DNA of 48,289 nucleotides from contig CAYPPS010000003.1 in assembly GCA_964412685.1 (NCBI GenBank), positions 1-48,289 of the forward strand, in the 5' to 3' direction. The notes beneath the pieces were generated by a model. The model worked only from the letters and a program-made list of their open reading frames with translations, was not told where the DNA came from and made no database searches. Positions within the stretch are counted from its first letter, which is position 1, and every line of letters begins with the position of its first letter. Shown here one piece after another: positions 39,891 to 48,288 of this stretch. Source of the DNA: CAYPPS01 sp964412685 (GTDB taxonomy: Bacteria > Patescibacteriota > Microgenomatia > PFEM01 > CAYPPS01). Position numbers and translations under genes: made by a program.

Positions 39891-40654
39891 TGATTCCTCT
39901 TAAAACTAAAAAACAGCAAGCGATTATGCGAGTGGGTGGCAAAAAGCTGGCCGGAGTCATGGAATGTGTGTTGGCAGAAGTAAAACCGGGAGTGAAGTTG
40001 GTAGATTTGGATCGGGAAGCGGAAAAATTGATTAAAAAAGCCGGCGGTCGACCTTCTTTTAAGATGGTGCCTAGTTTTTCTTGGGCCAGTTGTCTCAACT
40101 TAAACGAGGGTGTGGTTCACGGAGTGCCTTCTAAAAAAGAAACAAAAGAAGGTGATTTGCTCTCAATTGATTTGGGGCTTTTTTATCAAGGCTACCATAC
40201 GGATATGTCGAGAAGCTTGTTGGTAGGTGAAGATCAGTCGAAAGATAAAGAGAGGTTTATACTGACTGGTAAACAAGTTTTAAATCAGGCTATCGGAGTC
40301 GCCAAATCGGGAAACAGGATTGGCCATTTGTCGACGGTGATTGAATCAGGCTTGGAGAAAGAAGGCCTTTTTCCGGTTAAGGATTTAACCGGACATGGAA
40401 TTGGTAAAGAACTTCATCAAAAACCGAACATTCCTTGTTTTTTAGACCAGTCAATTGAAAAAACAACCTTGATCGAACCGGGGATGGCTTTGGCGATAGA
40501 AGTAATTTATACTCAGAAACCGGCTCGATTGGAGATTGAAAAAGATGGCTGGACGGTAAAGACTGCCAATGGTACTCTGGCAGGCCTTTTTGAGGACACA
40601 ATTTTGATTACCAATGAAGGTGTGGAGGTTTTAACCAATTCGAATAAGGTTTGA
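39890..40654 (+). CDS. map: Methionine aminopeptidase, type I
   Basis: Removes the first Met of new proteins. It has 254 residues with the five metal ligands in their motifs: DLLSIDLGLFYQGYHTDMSRS (two Asp), GHGIGKELHQKP (His), AIEVIYT (Glu) and FEDTILITNEG (Glu). It follows adk with a 1-bp overlap and ends 32 bp before infA. Confidence 0.96.
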   Translation: MIPLKTKKQQAIMRVGGKKLAGVMECVLAEVKPGVKLVDLDREAEKLIKKAGGRPSFKMVPSFSWASCLNLNEGVVHGVPSKKETKEGDLLSIDLGLFYQGYHTDMSRSLLVGEDQSKDKERFILTGKQVLNQAIGVAKSGNRIGHLSTVIESGLEKEGLFPVKDLTGHGIGKELHQKPNIPCFLDQSIEKTTLIEPGMALAIEVIYTQKPARLEIEKDGWTVKTANGTLAGLFEDTILITNEGVEVLTNSNKV

Positions 40655-40679
40655 TTTGAGGCTAAGAATCTGTTAAAAT
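40651..40679 (+). promoter_or_regulatory. Promoter of infA
   Basis: TTGATT (40651-40656), 17 bp, TAAAAT (40674-40679) with an extended TGT just in front. The GTG start of infA is 7 nt after the -10 box, so the mRNA would begin at the start codon. Confidence 0.6.
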
Positions 40680-40686
40680 TACTCGA

Positions 40687-40908
40687 GTGAAGAACGAAGA
40701 AGAAAAAAATATTGTTGTCGGAACGGTTAACGAAGCTTTGCCCAACACGACGTTTCGAGTCGAAATTGAGGGTGGAAAGGTGCTTCTTTGTTATTTAGCG
40801 GGTAAAATGAGAATTCATCATATTAAAGTGATGCCGGGGGATAAAGTGAAAGTGGAACTCAATGACTACGATGAAGACAAGGGTAGAATTGTTTATCGAG
40901 AAAGATGA
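40687..40908 (+). CDS. infA: Translation initiation factor IF-1
   Basis: Binds the A site of the small subunit during initiation. It has 73 residues, normal length: GTVNEALPNTTFRVEIEGG, YLAGKMRIHHIKVMPGDKVKVEL and GRIVYRER. The start is GTG, right at the predicted transcript start, which would make a leaderless mRNA for an initiation factor. Confidence 0.96.
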   Translation: MKNEEEKNIVVGTVNEALPNTTFRVEIEGGKVLLCYLAGKMRIHHIKVMPGDKVKVELNDYDEDKGRIVYRER

Positions 40909-40914
40909 AAAAAG

Positions 40915-41028
40915 ATGAAAGTTAGAGCGAGTGTTAAAAAAATGTGTCCTAAGTGCAGAGTTGTCCGCCGTCGGGGTCGGGTTTATATTGTTTGCGATAC
41001 CCCTAAGCATAAACAAAGACAAGGATAA
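40915..41028 (+). CDS. rpmJ: 50S ribosomal protein L36
   Basis: Smallest ribosomal protein, 37 residues: MKVRASVKKMCPKC, then VVRRRGRVYIVCDTPKHKQRQG. Zinc ligands C11, C14, C27 and H32 are all present. It lies between infA and rpsM with 6 bp upstream and 2 bp downstream, the usual place. Confidence 0.97.
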   Translation: MKVRASVKKMCPKCRVVRRRGRVYIVCDTPKHKQRQG

Positions 41029-41030
41029 AT

Positions 41031-41426
41031 ATGGCGCGAATTGCGGGAGTAGAACTTAATAACAATAAACGAATTGACATCAGTTTAACCGCTATTTTTG
41101 GCGTTGGTCGTCAGAAAGCTCGCGAGATCCTTTACTCGGCTCAAGTAGATCCAGACAAACAGGCCAAAGACTTGATTACTGAAGAAATAACTAAATTGCA
41201 AAAGAAAGTTGAGGAATCGATCGTTGAGGGAGATTTGCGACAATCAATCCGCCAAGACATTAATCGTTTAAAAACTACCAATAGCTATCGAGGCTCTCGG
41301 CATAGCCAAGGTTTACCCGTTAGAGGTCAGCGGACTCGAGCTAATGCGCGAACTAAGCGAGGGAAGAGAAAAACAATTGGGGCGCTCAAAAAAGACGATC
41401 GAATTAAGCAAGATCAAGTTAATTAG
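41031..41426 (+). CDS. rpsM: 30S ribosomal protein S13
   Basis: Head protein contacting the P-site tRNA and the L5 bridge. It has 131 residues: MARIAGVELNNNKRIDISLTAIFGVG, RGSRHSQGLPVRGQRTRANAR and a short lysine/aspartate tail that is a few residues longer than usual. Confidence 0.97.
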   Translation: MARIAGVELNNNKRIDISLTAIFGVGRQKAREILYSAQVDPDKQAKDLITEEITKLQKKVEESIVEGDLRQSIRQDINRLKTTNSYRGSRHSQGLPVRGQRTRANARTKRGKRKTIGALKKDDRIKQDQVN

Positions 41427-41446
41427 AATTAAAACAAAAAAGATCA

Positions 41447-41845
41447 ATGGCAAAAACAACTAAAAAAATTAAGAAAATCAAGAAAAAACAACCTCGAGAG
41501 GTTTCTAGGGCCAAAGTTCATATCACGGCCACGTTCAATAATACTTTAATTACCTTCACTGATTTAAATGGGGATGTTCTTTGTTGGGGAACATCAGGAT
41601 CAGCTGGTTTCAAGGGAACCCGTAAATCAACCCCTTACGCGGCTACGGTGGCGGCAGACTCAGTGGTGAAAAAAGCCAAAAATATGGGAGTCAATGAGAT
41701 AGAGGTTTATGTTAAAGGCCCTGGTCCGGGTCGGGAATCAGCCTTGCGAGCTCTCAAGACCGCTGGTTTCAGGTTTAATTTAATTGCTGACGTGACCCCC
41801 ATTCCTCACAATGGACCGCGGCCAAAGAAAGCCAGGAGGGTTTAA
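41447..41845 (+). CDS. rpsK: 30S ribosomal protein S11
   Basis: Platform protein beside the mRNA exit path. It has 132 residues: AKVHITATFNNTLITFTDLNGD, GSAGFKGTRKSTPYAA, VKGPGPGRESALRAL and the end PIPHNGPRPKKARRV. The N-terminus is a run of lysines and isoleucines. Confidence 0.97.
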   Translation: MAKTTKKIKKIKKKQPREVSRAKVHITATFNNTLITFTDLNGDVLCWGTSGSAGFKGTRKSTPYAATVAADSVVKKAKNMGVNEIEVYVKGPGPGRESALRALKTAGFRFNLIADVTPIPHNGPRPKKARRV

Positions 41846-41848
41846 TTT

Positions 41849-42469
41849 ATGGGTCAAATGGACAAACGTTGCCGATTATGCCGTCGTGAAGGAACAAAAC
41901 TTTTTTTGAAAGGTGAGCGTTGTTTTTCGCCTAAGTGTCCGATTGATCGAAAAGGAGCCGTTCCGCCTGGACAGCATGGTTTTAAGCGAACTCGCCGTTT
42001 GAGTGACTATGGTATCCATCTTCGAGCCAAGCAAAAAGCGAAGCGTTCTTACGGTTTACGGGAAGGTCAATTCCGAAACTATTTTGAGAAAGCTTTCAAG
42101 AAAAAAGGACAAACAGGTTTGACTTTATTGAGAATTTTGGAATCAAGGCTTGATAATGTGGTCTATCGGGCTGGATTAGCCTCTTCTCGTCAAGCGGCAA
42201 GGCAGTTAATTGGCCATGGTCATATTTTGGTTGATGAAAAAAAAGTTGACATTCCTTCCTATTCGCTCAAGTCTGGCCAGGTGATTAGAGTTGCTAACCG
42301 ATCTTTAAAAACAGAAATGATCAAGAAGCAATTGAAGACGAAAGACGAGATAATCCCTAAATGGTTGCAAAAGAAAGCAAGTTTTGTTAAGATAGTGCGA
42401 TCGCCTGAGAGAGACGAGATTACGACAGATTTTGACGATAGTTTAATTGTTGAATATTATTCGAGATAA
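41849..42469 (+). CDS. rpsD: 30S ribosomal protein S4, zinc-finger form
   Basis: Primary 16S rRNA-binding protein; in E. coli it represses the alpha operon. It has 206 residues. C8, C11, C25 and C30 form the N-terminal zinc site. PGQHGFKR and the S4 domain (ILESRLDNVVYRAGLASSRQAARQ, then GHILVDEKKVDIPSY) follow. ATG 41858 is an alternative start three codons in. Confidence 0.97.
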   Translation: MGQMDKRCRLCRREGTKLFLKGERCFSPKCPIDRKGAVPPGQHGFKRTRRLSDYGIHLRAKQKAKRSYGLREGQFRNYFEKAFKKKGQTGLTLLRILESRLDNVVYRAGLASSRQAARQLIGHGHILVDEKKVDIPSYSLKSGQVIRVANRSLKTEMIKKQLKTKDEIIPKWLQKKASFVKIVRSPERDEITTDFDDSLIVEYYSR

Positions 42470-42471
42470 AA

Positions 42472-43389
42472 ATGTTAGAACATCTTTTCGAAATCAAAGC
42501 AGAAAAACAAAAGAATGACTACGGTCGTTTTATCATTGATCCGCTTAAACAGGGTTTTGGGAGTACTTTGGGCAATTCGCTCAGACGGGTTTTGCTTTCT
42601 AGTTTAAGAGGGATTGCTGTTACTCAAATTAAGATTCAGGGGGTCAGACATCGCTTTTCAACTTTGGAAGGCCTGAATGAGGATATTGTTGATCTGATTT
42701 TAAATTTAAAGCAGATTCATTTCAAAGGTGAGATCAAGAAACCGGTCAAGCTTAGTTTAGAAAAAACCGGCCCCGGTGAAGTTAAAGCCGGTGATATTAA
42801 ATCAGCTTCAGGAGTAGAGATTGTTAATCCGGATTTAGTTCTCGGTAAATTGGCTGATAAAAAATCAAAACTGAAAATGGATTTAATTATTCAGAGCGGC
42901 TATGGTTATTTGTTGGCAGAAGAAGAAACTGGCGGCGAGATTGATCTGATTAATTTGGATGCTTCTTTTAGTCCAATTACCCGAGTTAATTACAAAGTTG
43001 AAGAAACTCGAGTTGGTCGCCAAGCTGATTTTGACAAATTGGTTTTGGAAATTTTTACTGACGGTACCGTTAAACCTCGGGAAGCGATGAAGCAAGCCGC
43101 AGAAATTCTAGGCGATTATTTTAAACAAGTCGTTAATCCTAAAAAAGAGACCAAAGCAGCTCCGGAAAAAAAGCCGGAGAGTAATGGGGATCTTAAGTTA
43201 ACTTTGGAGGAGATTAATTTGCCTACTCGAGTAACCAATGCTCTTAGAAAAGGTGGGTATGGAACGGTTGAAGATTTGACCGGAGCGGCCATTGGCGATT
43301 TACGCCAGGTCAAGAATTTAGGCGAGAAATCGATTAAACTGGTTGAAAAAGTTTTAAAGAAAAAAGATTTAAGCTTAAAGGAGGGCTAA
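42472..43389 (+). CDS. rpoA: RNA polymerase alpha subunit
   Basis: Scaffold subunit of RNA polymerase. It has 305 residues. The N-terminal domain has FIIDPLKQGFGSTLGNSLRRVLLSSL. The C-terminal domain, separated by a charged linker near 222-242, has LPTRVTNALRKGGYGTVEDL and GEKSIKLVEKVL, so DNA and activator contacts are kept. rplQ starts on the next base. Confidence 0.97.
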   Translation: MLEHLFEIKAEKQKNDYGRFIIDPLKQGFGSTLGNSLRRVLLSSLRGIAVTQIKIQGVRHRFSTLEGLNEDIVDLILNLKQIHFKGEIKKPVKLSLEKTGPGEVKAGDIKSASGVEIVNPDLVLGKLADKKSKLKMDLIIQSGYGYLLAEEETGGEIDLINLDASFSPITRVNYKVEETRVGRQADFDKLVLEIFTDGTVKPREAMKQAAEILGDYFKQVVNPKKETKAAPEKKPESNGDLKLTLEEINLPTRVTNALRKGGYGTVEDLTGAAIGDLRQVKNLGEKSIKLVEKVLKKKDLSLKEG

Positions 43390-43827
43390 ATGAAACATCG
43401 GGTTTCGGGCAAAAAGCTCTCTCGAGATCGCAGCGCGAGAAAAGCTCTCTTTAAAAACTTAATTAACTCCTTCATTATTCATGGTCAGTTGAAAACAACC
43501 GAGAGCAAAGCTAATCGAGTTCGTAGTTTGGTTGAAAAACTGGTTACTAAAGGTAAAAAAAGAACCTTGCATTCCCAGAGATTAATCTTTGCTTTTTTGC
43601 AAAACAAACAAGCCGTAGGAAAATTGGTTAATGAAATTGCTCCGGTGTTTAAAGATCGTCCCGGTGGTTTTACTCGCTTGGTTAAATTGGGAGGTACCAG
43701 GAGAGGCGACAATACCAAATTGGCTCGTCTGGAATGGGTCGAAAAACCGACTCCGAGTAAGCCTAAGAAAAATCTAGAAGTAGCAGAAAAAGAAACCAAA
43801 CAAAGTAAAAAACAAAAGAAGAAATGA
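43390..43827 (+). CDS. rplQ: 50S ribosomal protein L17
   Basis: Large-subunit protein at the tunnel exit side. It has 145 residues. KHRVSGKKLSRDRSARKALFKNL begins the family core, which ends near residue 120 (NTKLARLEWV). A lysine-rich tail of about 25 residues follows, similar in style to the RpoB and L15 tails but short. It overlaps rplM by 4 bp. Confidence 0.96.
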   Translation: MKHRVSGKKLSRDRSARKALFKNLINSFIIHGQLKTTESKANRVRSLVEKLVTKGKKRTLHSQRLIFAFLQNKQAVGKLVNEIAPVFKDRPGGFTRLVKLGGTRRGDNTKLARLEWVEKPTPSKPKKNLEVAEKETKQSKKQKKK

Positions 43828-44252
43828 CCTTTAAAACCAGAACTACAAAAGCTAAAGAAATTAAAAGAGACTGGCATCTTTTTGATGCTCAGGGGAAAAT
43901 TTTAGGTCGGTTGTCAACCCAGATCGCTCCCGCTTTAATTGGCAAGGACAAACCTAATTTTGTCCCTTATTTGGATTGTGGTGATAATGTGGTGGTGATT
44001 AACGCCGCTAAAATTAGATTTACTGGGAGGAAGCTAGATCAGAAAAAACATTATCGTCATTCTGGTTATCCAGGAGGATTTAGAGAAGTTGGCCTGGCTG
44101 AGCAAATGGAAAAAGACCCTACTAAAGTTATTCGTTTGGCTGTTTCTCGAATGTTGCCAAAAAACAAACATCGCAAACCAAGATTGGCTCGACTTAAGAT
44201 TTTTAAAGCCGATCATGATTTAAAAGAAATTAAATTCATTGAAAGAGATTAA
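43824..44252 (+). CDS. rplM: 50S ribosomal protein L13
   Basis: Early-assembly large-subunit protein. It has 142 residues: DWHLFDAQGKILGRLSTQIA, DKPNFVPYLDCGDNVVVINA, KKHYRHSGYPGGFRE and AVSRMLPKNKHRKPRLARL. It is normally paired with rpsI, as here. rpsI starts 4 bp after its stop. Confidence 0.97.
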   Translation: MTFKTRTTKAKEIKRDWHLFDAQGKILGRLSTQIAPALIGKDKPNFVPYLDCGDNVVVINAAKIRFTGRKLDQKKHYRHSGYPGGFREVGLAEQMEKDPTKVIRLAVSRMLPKNKHRKPRLARLKIFKADHDLKEIKFIERD

Positions 44253-44256
44253 AAAA

Positions 44257-44661
44257 ATGCCTAAAACAAAAAAATATACTCAAGCGGTGGGTCGAAGAAA
44301 AAGTGCGACTGCTCGAGTTCGTCTTTACAAAGGTAAAGGCGAATTGATTGTTAATGATTTGCCAATTGAGCGATATTTTGGTGCTTCGCCAGCGGTGAGA
44401 GTAATTTACGAAGAACCATTTAAATTAACCAATACGTTGGGAAAGTTTGATTTAACGGCGATTGTAAAAGGATCAGGTAAAAATTCTCAATTATTGGCTT
44501 TGGTTCATGGGATAGCTCGGGTTTTGGACAAAGAAGACGATAAGTACCGCCCAGCCATGAAACAAGCCGGTTTGCTTACTCGTGATCCTCGGGAAAGGGA
44601 ACGGAGAAAAGCGGGTTTAGGTGGCCGAGCAAGAAAAAGAAAGCAATCACCGAAACGTTAG
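44257..44661 (+). CDS. rpsI: 30S ribosomal protein S9
   Basis: Head protein whose C-terminal tail touches the P-site tRNA. It has 134 residues from ATG 44257 (MPKTKKYTQAVGRRKSATARVRLY). A TTG at 44239 lies inside rplM. It ends with the conserved basic tail RKAGLGGRARKRKQSPKR. It closes the ribosomal operon. Its last 4 bases overlap the end of the opposite-strand gene, so no room is left for a terminator between them. Confidence 0.97.
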   Translation: MPKTKKYTQAVGRRKSATARVRLYKGKGELIVNDLPIERYFGASPAVRVIYEEPFKLTNTLGKFDLTAIVKGSGKNSQLLALVHGIARVLDKEDDKYRPAMKQAGLLTRDPRERERRKAGLGGRARKRKQSPKR

Positions 44662-45824
44662 AGTCTTTTGGCCCTCTCCGTCAATTTAATTCGATATTTC
44701 GAGTTTCTATAGATAACTGCAATCGCTCCGTTTATAACCGCGGTCAAACTGATTAGGAGTAAAAAGTAAACAACTCCTGATGAGCTAATTTTGGGGAGTT
44801 TGTCTTGAGCCAGATAGCCTAAGATTCCGGAAATAATCCCTACTGTAGTTATTAATTGGAGAGAGCGAATACTATTGCGGGTGCTTTTCCCTTCTATCTC
44901 CTTAATGATGTCAATGGCTGATTCCAGGTAATCTTGAGTCATTTGCCAGATCTCTTTGATATAACTAAGAGTATTGTTAAGAATCTCGAATTTGAATTGA
45001 AAAAGCTCGACGAGATATTTTTCGATTTTTAAGTTTTTGGCAATCGCCGCTCGAGTGTTAATATAGGCTCCCATTTGGTTGATTCGATTGTTAATTAATT
45101 GAATTGTTTTTCGGTAAGCCTCAAGTTGAGTTCTAAGTAAAACGACTTGACCTCCTTTAATCTGTTGTCTTTCTTTAATGTCAGCAATTTTTTCCCAAAT
45201 TAAACGATGAATATCCAGATATTTTTCCAATTGATCTTTAAATTCTCGAAAGAAAATTTGCATCTCGACTATTTGTTGGATAGTGTTCTTTTCCTTTTTA
45301 GAACTGGAGACAAAAATATGCTTTGGAGTTTTAAAAACAGTGACCCCTTCGGCGGTAATTTGACTGTAGACTTCGCCGAATTTTCCCTTATCGATTTTAA
45401 AATTATTAGTCGTTTGATTTATAGTAATGACAGTTGGATGGGAGGTTTCAATATTGGCTAATATTTTCGGCGTTGGAGCGCCGAGGGAAAAAATGTAGTT
45501 GATTGCCGGATTAAAGACCTGTTCAAAATAATCACTTAATTTCTCTTTCCCCTTGTCAATGTCTTCGGTTTCAATTTCGAGAACGTAAAGGCCGTCTTCA
45601 TAGTAGCGGATTTCAATTCCATCTTTAGTGATTGCTTTAACATATTCCAGGTAGTCAGCTTCTCGGGTAACTTTTTTGAGGTTTAGTTTTTGATGAAATT
45701 CAGCCAGTTTATTTTTGTCTAACGGCAATTTGGAGTGTCCTAGTGCCAGTAGACTATATATCTCGCTTAGATGGAGAGTGGTTCGCTGATACCAGCCGCC
45801 GAAAGTGAGGGCAGTTTTATTCAC
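44658..45824 (-). CDS. Membrane protein of unknown function with two C-terminal helices
   Basis: A 388-residue protein with a GTG start. A soluble N-terminal half (about 1-180) has alternating strands (IEIRYYEDGLYVLEIETEDI), then a long helical, coiled-coil-like stretch near 190-310, then two membrane helices near 320-340 and 351-372 and a basic tail. The layout is like CorA-type channels, but there is no GMN motif between the helices and I do not claim that family. It follows the DUF192 gene by 23 bp on the same strand, so the two are likely co-transcribed. Confidence 0.7.
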   Translation of the reverse strand: MNKTALTFGGWYQRTTLHLSEIYSLLALGHSKLPLDKNKLAEFHQKLNLKKVTREADYLEYVKAITKDGIEIRYYEDGLYVLEIETEDIDKGKEKLSDYFEQVFNPAINYIFSLGAPTPKILANIETSHPTVITINQTTNNFKIDKGKFGEVYSQITAEGVTVFKTPKHIFVSSSKKEKNTIQQIVEMQIFFREFKDQLEKYLDIHRLIWEKIADIKERQQIKGGQVVLLRTQLEAYRKTIQLINNRINQMGAYINTRAAIAKNLKIEKYLVELFQFKFEILNNTLSYIKEIWQMTQDYLESAIDIIKEIEGKSTRNSIRSLQLITTVGIISGILGYLAQDKLPKISSSGVVYFLLLISLTAVINGAIAVIYRNSKYRIKLTERAKRL

Positions 45825-45847
45825 TAATCTATTTTATCAGAAAGAAT

Positions 45848-46327
45848 TTAAAAAATTAACTCAACTGAATCGCCAATCTTTAAATTTAATCGCTCGGCTT
45901 CTCCGGCATTGAGTTCTAAAGCTTGATCTATTGGTTCAGGTGATTTTAAGATTTGAGGTGGTTGGTAATCTTGAGGAGCAACGTTTTCTGTGATGGCGAC
46001 AATTTTCTCTTCTCTGATCCAAACGAAATCTAAAGAAAAGTTCATTTCTTTCATCCAAAAAGAACGGTGATTGGGCTGATTGTAAATAAAAAGCATTCCT
46101 GTTCCCGAGGGCAAACTTTCTCTTCCCGATAAACCCTTTTCTTGTTCAGCGTTGGTTTTGGCAATCTCCACGGGGATTTTTTGTCCGTTAATCTGAAGAT
46201 AACTTTGTTCTTGTTTGTTGGTGGATAAGTTTTCCTTTTTTTGATTGAGTTTTAGGAGAATCAGAGTAACAATTAAAAAGCTCAACAAAAAAAAGATAAA
46301 AAAGAGGTGAAAATTAAATTTTTTCAT
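45848..46327 (-). CDS. DUF192 exported protein
   Basis: A 159-residue protein with an N-terminal membrane helix (about 7-27) and a DUF192 domain from about 45: IPVEIAKTNAEQEKGLSGRESLP, GMLFIYNQPNHRSFWMKEMNFSLDFVWI and the C-terminal ALELNAGEAERLNLKIGDSVEL. Members are common exported proteins without proven activity. This one would be anchored outside the membrane. It is transcribed divergently from the ABC transporter gene. Confidence 0.9.
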   Translation of the reverse strand: MKKFNFHLFFIFFLLSFLIVTLILLKLNQKKENLSTNKQEQSYLQINGQKIPVEIAKTNAEQEKGLSGRESLPSGTGMLFIYNQPNHRSFWMKEMNFSLDFVWIREEKIVAITENVAPQDYQPPQILKSPEPIDQALELNAGEAERLNLKIGDSVELIF

Positions 46328-46353
46328 TGGAGCCTTGACTGATTTCGATTAAC

Positions 46354-46381
46354 GTTATCACGAAACCTGATTGGCGGTCAA
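46354..46381 (-). promoter_or_regulatory. Possible promoter of the minus-strand pair
   Basis: On the minus strand TTGACC (46381-46376), 16 bp, GATAAC (46359-46354). It predicts a start about 20 nt before the DUF192 ATG. Confidence 0.35.
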
Positions 46382-46440
46382 TTTCAAGCCCGATCGAGTA
46401 TTATGTAAATTTCGTTAATGAACACGAGTCAAAGATCTGG

Positions 46441-46449
46441 TGCTATAAT
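46441..46449 (+). promoter_or_regulatory. Extended -10 promoter of the ABC transporter gene
   Basis: TGC-TATAAT, a perfect -10 with the TGn extension. The -35 region is poor, as is common for extended -10 promoters. The rest of the 149-base divergent spacer shows no other feature. Confidence 0.55.
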
Positions 46450-46476
46450 CATAGAATTAATTAACCGTTGAGATTA

Positions 46477-48288
46477 GTGAAAAATAAAACCCCCAAATTA
46501 AGCGGTAAACAATTTGCCAAAGTAATTTTTTGGGTATTCAAAATCTATTTTAAAACGGGGCCTCTCAAGACCATCTTGATGGTCTTGACGCGCTCCCTGG
46601 CTGATTTAAAAGGATTGGTTTATGCTTTTATCTTTGCGAAAGCAATTGACCAACTGATTTCTGTTTCGCAAACCAATAAAGATTTTTCTCTTTTAATTCC
46701 GTATCTTGTGGCGATTTTAGTTTATTACGTTATCGTGGAAGGACTTATTGAGAGTCTATATCAGTATTCTTCAAGAGGATTACGCCATACGAGTCGAAGT
46801 GAATTGGAGATGTTTCTATACCAGCAGCTTAATCGTTTGGGAATTCAAAATCTCGAAGACCCAGAAACAGTAAATAGAATCCAAAGAAGTCAGCAATGGA
46901 TTTACAACACTTATGATTTACTTCGGGAAACGGTAGTTTTTATCGCCAACATTATCAGAACGGTGGTGGCGGGTGCAGTCATTGTCTCGTTTTTCCCGTT
47001 GATGATTCCGGTTTTAATAATTTTAACCGTAATTAAGTTTTTTCCAGATAAACATTTTATGAAGCAGGATTTTCGCTGGCAAGTTGATAATTCAGAAAAT
47101 AGGCGAAATGCGCGCCATACAGCCAATATGCTTGCCAATCCAAACACGTTACAAGAGATTAGTATCGTTGGTGCCTACGGATTTTTAAATCGGAAATACT
47201 CTGAATTTTATTCTTGGTATAACGCTGGCATTCTTAAGATTTTTCAAAAGAGAGAAATCTCCAATTTTCTTTTAAATGTTCTTGACGCGTTCGTAGGTGT
47301 AATTGGATACGGAATTATTTTTGCCAATTTGCTTCGTGGAAAAATAACCTTAGGTACTTTAACTTTTCAAATGAGAGCGCTTGATACGTTTTCAAGCTCC
47401 ATGCAAAGAATGCTTACCTCAATAACTTTCCTAAATGAATTAGCGATCAAAATGAATGATCTGGTTATGCTTTTTGAAATGGAACCGGCCGTAGGAGATG
47501 GGAATGAAAGACTTCCCAGATTGGACACGCCTCCGGAAATAGAATTTAAAAATGTATCTTTTAAGTATCCAAACTCAGAACGATATATATTTAACAATTT
47601 AAATTTTAAAATTAACAGTGGCGAAAAGGTCGCCTTGGTTGGACATAACGGAGCGGGTAAAACGACAATCGTTAAACTGATTGCTCGCATCTATCAAGTA
47701 ACTAAAGGAGAGATTTTAATAAACGGTATAAATATTAATACCCTGTCGATTAATGATTGGCATAAAAATCTTGGAGTTCTTTTCCAGGATTATAACTTCT
47801 ATTCTCATTTGACAGTGAAAGAAAATATTTATATTGGAAGATCGGCGAAGAAAGTGGATGATAAAAAAATAATAGAAGCAGCCAAGAATGCCGACGCTTA
47901 TGATTTTATCAATGAATATAAAAACAAATTTGACCAAGTAATGAGCGAGAAATTTGAAGGTGGTATAAGACCAAGTGCTGGCCAACAACAAAAAATAGCC
48001 ATCGCTCGCTTCTTTTATAGAGATGCGCCTTTAGCTATTTTCGACGAGCCAACGGCCGCTGTCGATGCCGTGTCCGAATATAAAATATTTAACAAAATAT
48101 ACAGATTCTTTACCAATAAAACCGTTATTATAATTTCACACAGATTTAGCACGGTGCGAAACGCAGACAGAATAATTGTAATTAAAAAGGGAAAGATTGT
48201 TGAAGAAGGTTCCCATGACGATCTAATTAAAGCTGACGGAGTATATCATTCCGCATACAAGCTTCAAGCAGTAGGATATCAAAATTAA
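46477..48288 (+). CDS. ABC exporter (membrane domain fused to ATPase)
   Basis: Type IV-fold ABC half-transporter, 603 residues from GTG 46477 (a TTG at 46468 adds three). Residues up to about 330 form the six-helix membrane domain. The ATPase has Walker A GHNGAGKTT, Q-loop LFQDYNFY, signature SAGQQQKIAIAR (variant of LSGGQ), Walker B LAIFDEPTAAVDA and the switch His in IISHRF. It would work as a homodimer or with a partner outside the window. The substrate cannot be told. The stop lies one base before the window end. It is more A+T rich, with many ATA isoleucine codons, unlike the ribosomal genes, which hints at separate origin. Confidence 0.93.
   Translation: MKNKTPKLSGKQFAKVIFWVFKIYFKTGPLKTILMVLTRSLADLKGLVYAFIFAKAIDQLISVSQTNKDFSLLIPYLVAILVYYVIVEGLIESLYQYSSRGLRHTSRSELEMFLYQQLNRLGIQNLEDPETVNRIQRSQQWIYNTYDLLRETVVFIANIIRTVVAGAVIVSFFPLMIPVLIILTVIKFFPDKHFMKQDFRWQVDNSENRRNARHTANMLANPNTLQEISIVGAYGFLNRKYSEFYSWYNAGILKIFQKREISNFLLNVLDAFVGVIGYGIIFANLLRGKITLGTLTFQMRALDTFSSSMQRMLTSITFLNELAIKMNDLVMLFEMEPAVGDGNERLPRLDTPPEIEFKNVSFKYPNSERYIFNNLNFKINSGEKVALVGHNGAGKTTIVKLIARIYQVTKGEILINGININTLSINDWHKNLGVLFQDYNFYSHLTVKENIYIGRSAKKVDDKKIIEAAKNADAYDFINEYKNKFDQVMSEKFEGGIRPSAGQQQKIAIARFFYRDAPLAIFDEPTAAVDAVSEYKIFNKIYRFFTNKTVIIISHRFSTVRNADRIIVIKKGKIVEEGSHDDLIKADGVYHSAYKLQAVGYQN

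Noticed and set aside
44239..44256. rpsI start at TTG 44239
   Set aside because: It lies within rplM. ATG 44257 gives the usual S9 beginning.
44658..45824. CorA magnesium channel
   Set aside because: Two C-terminal helices fit, but the GMN motif that defines the family is absent.
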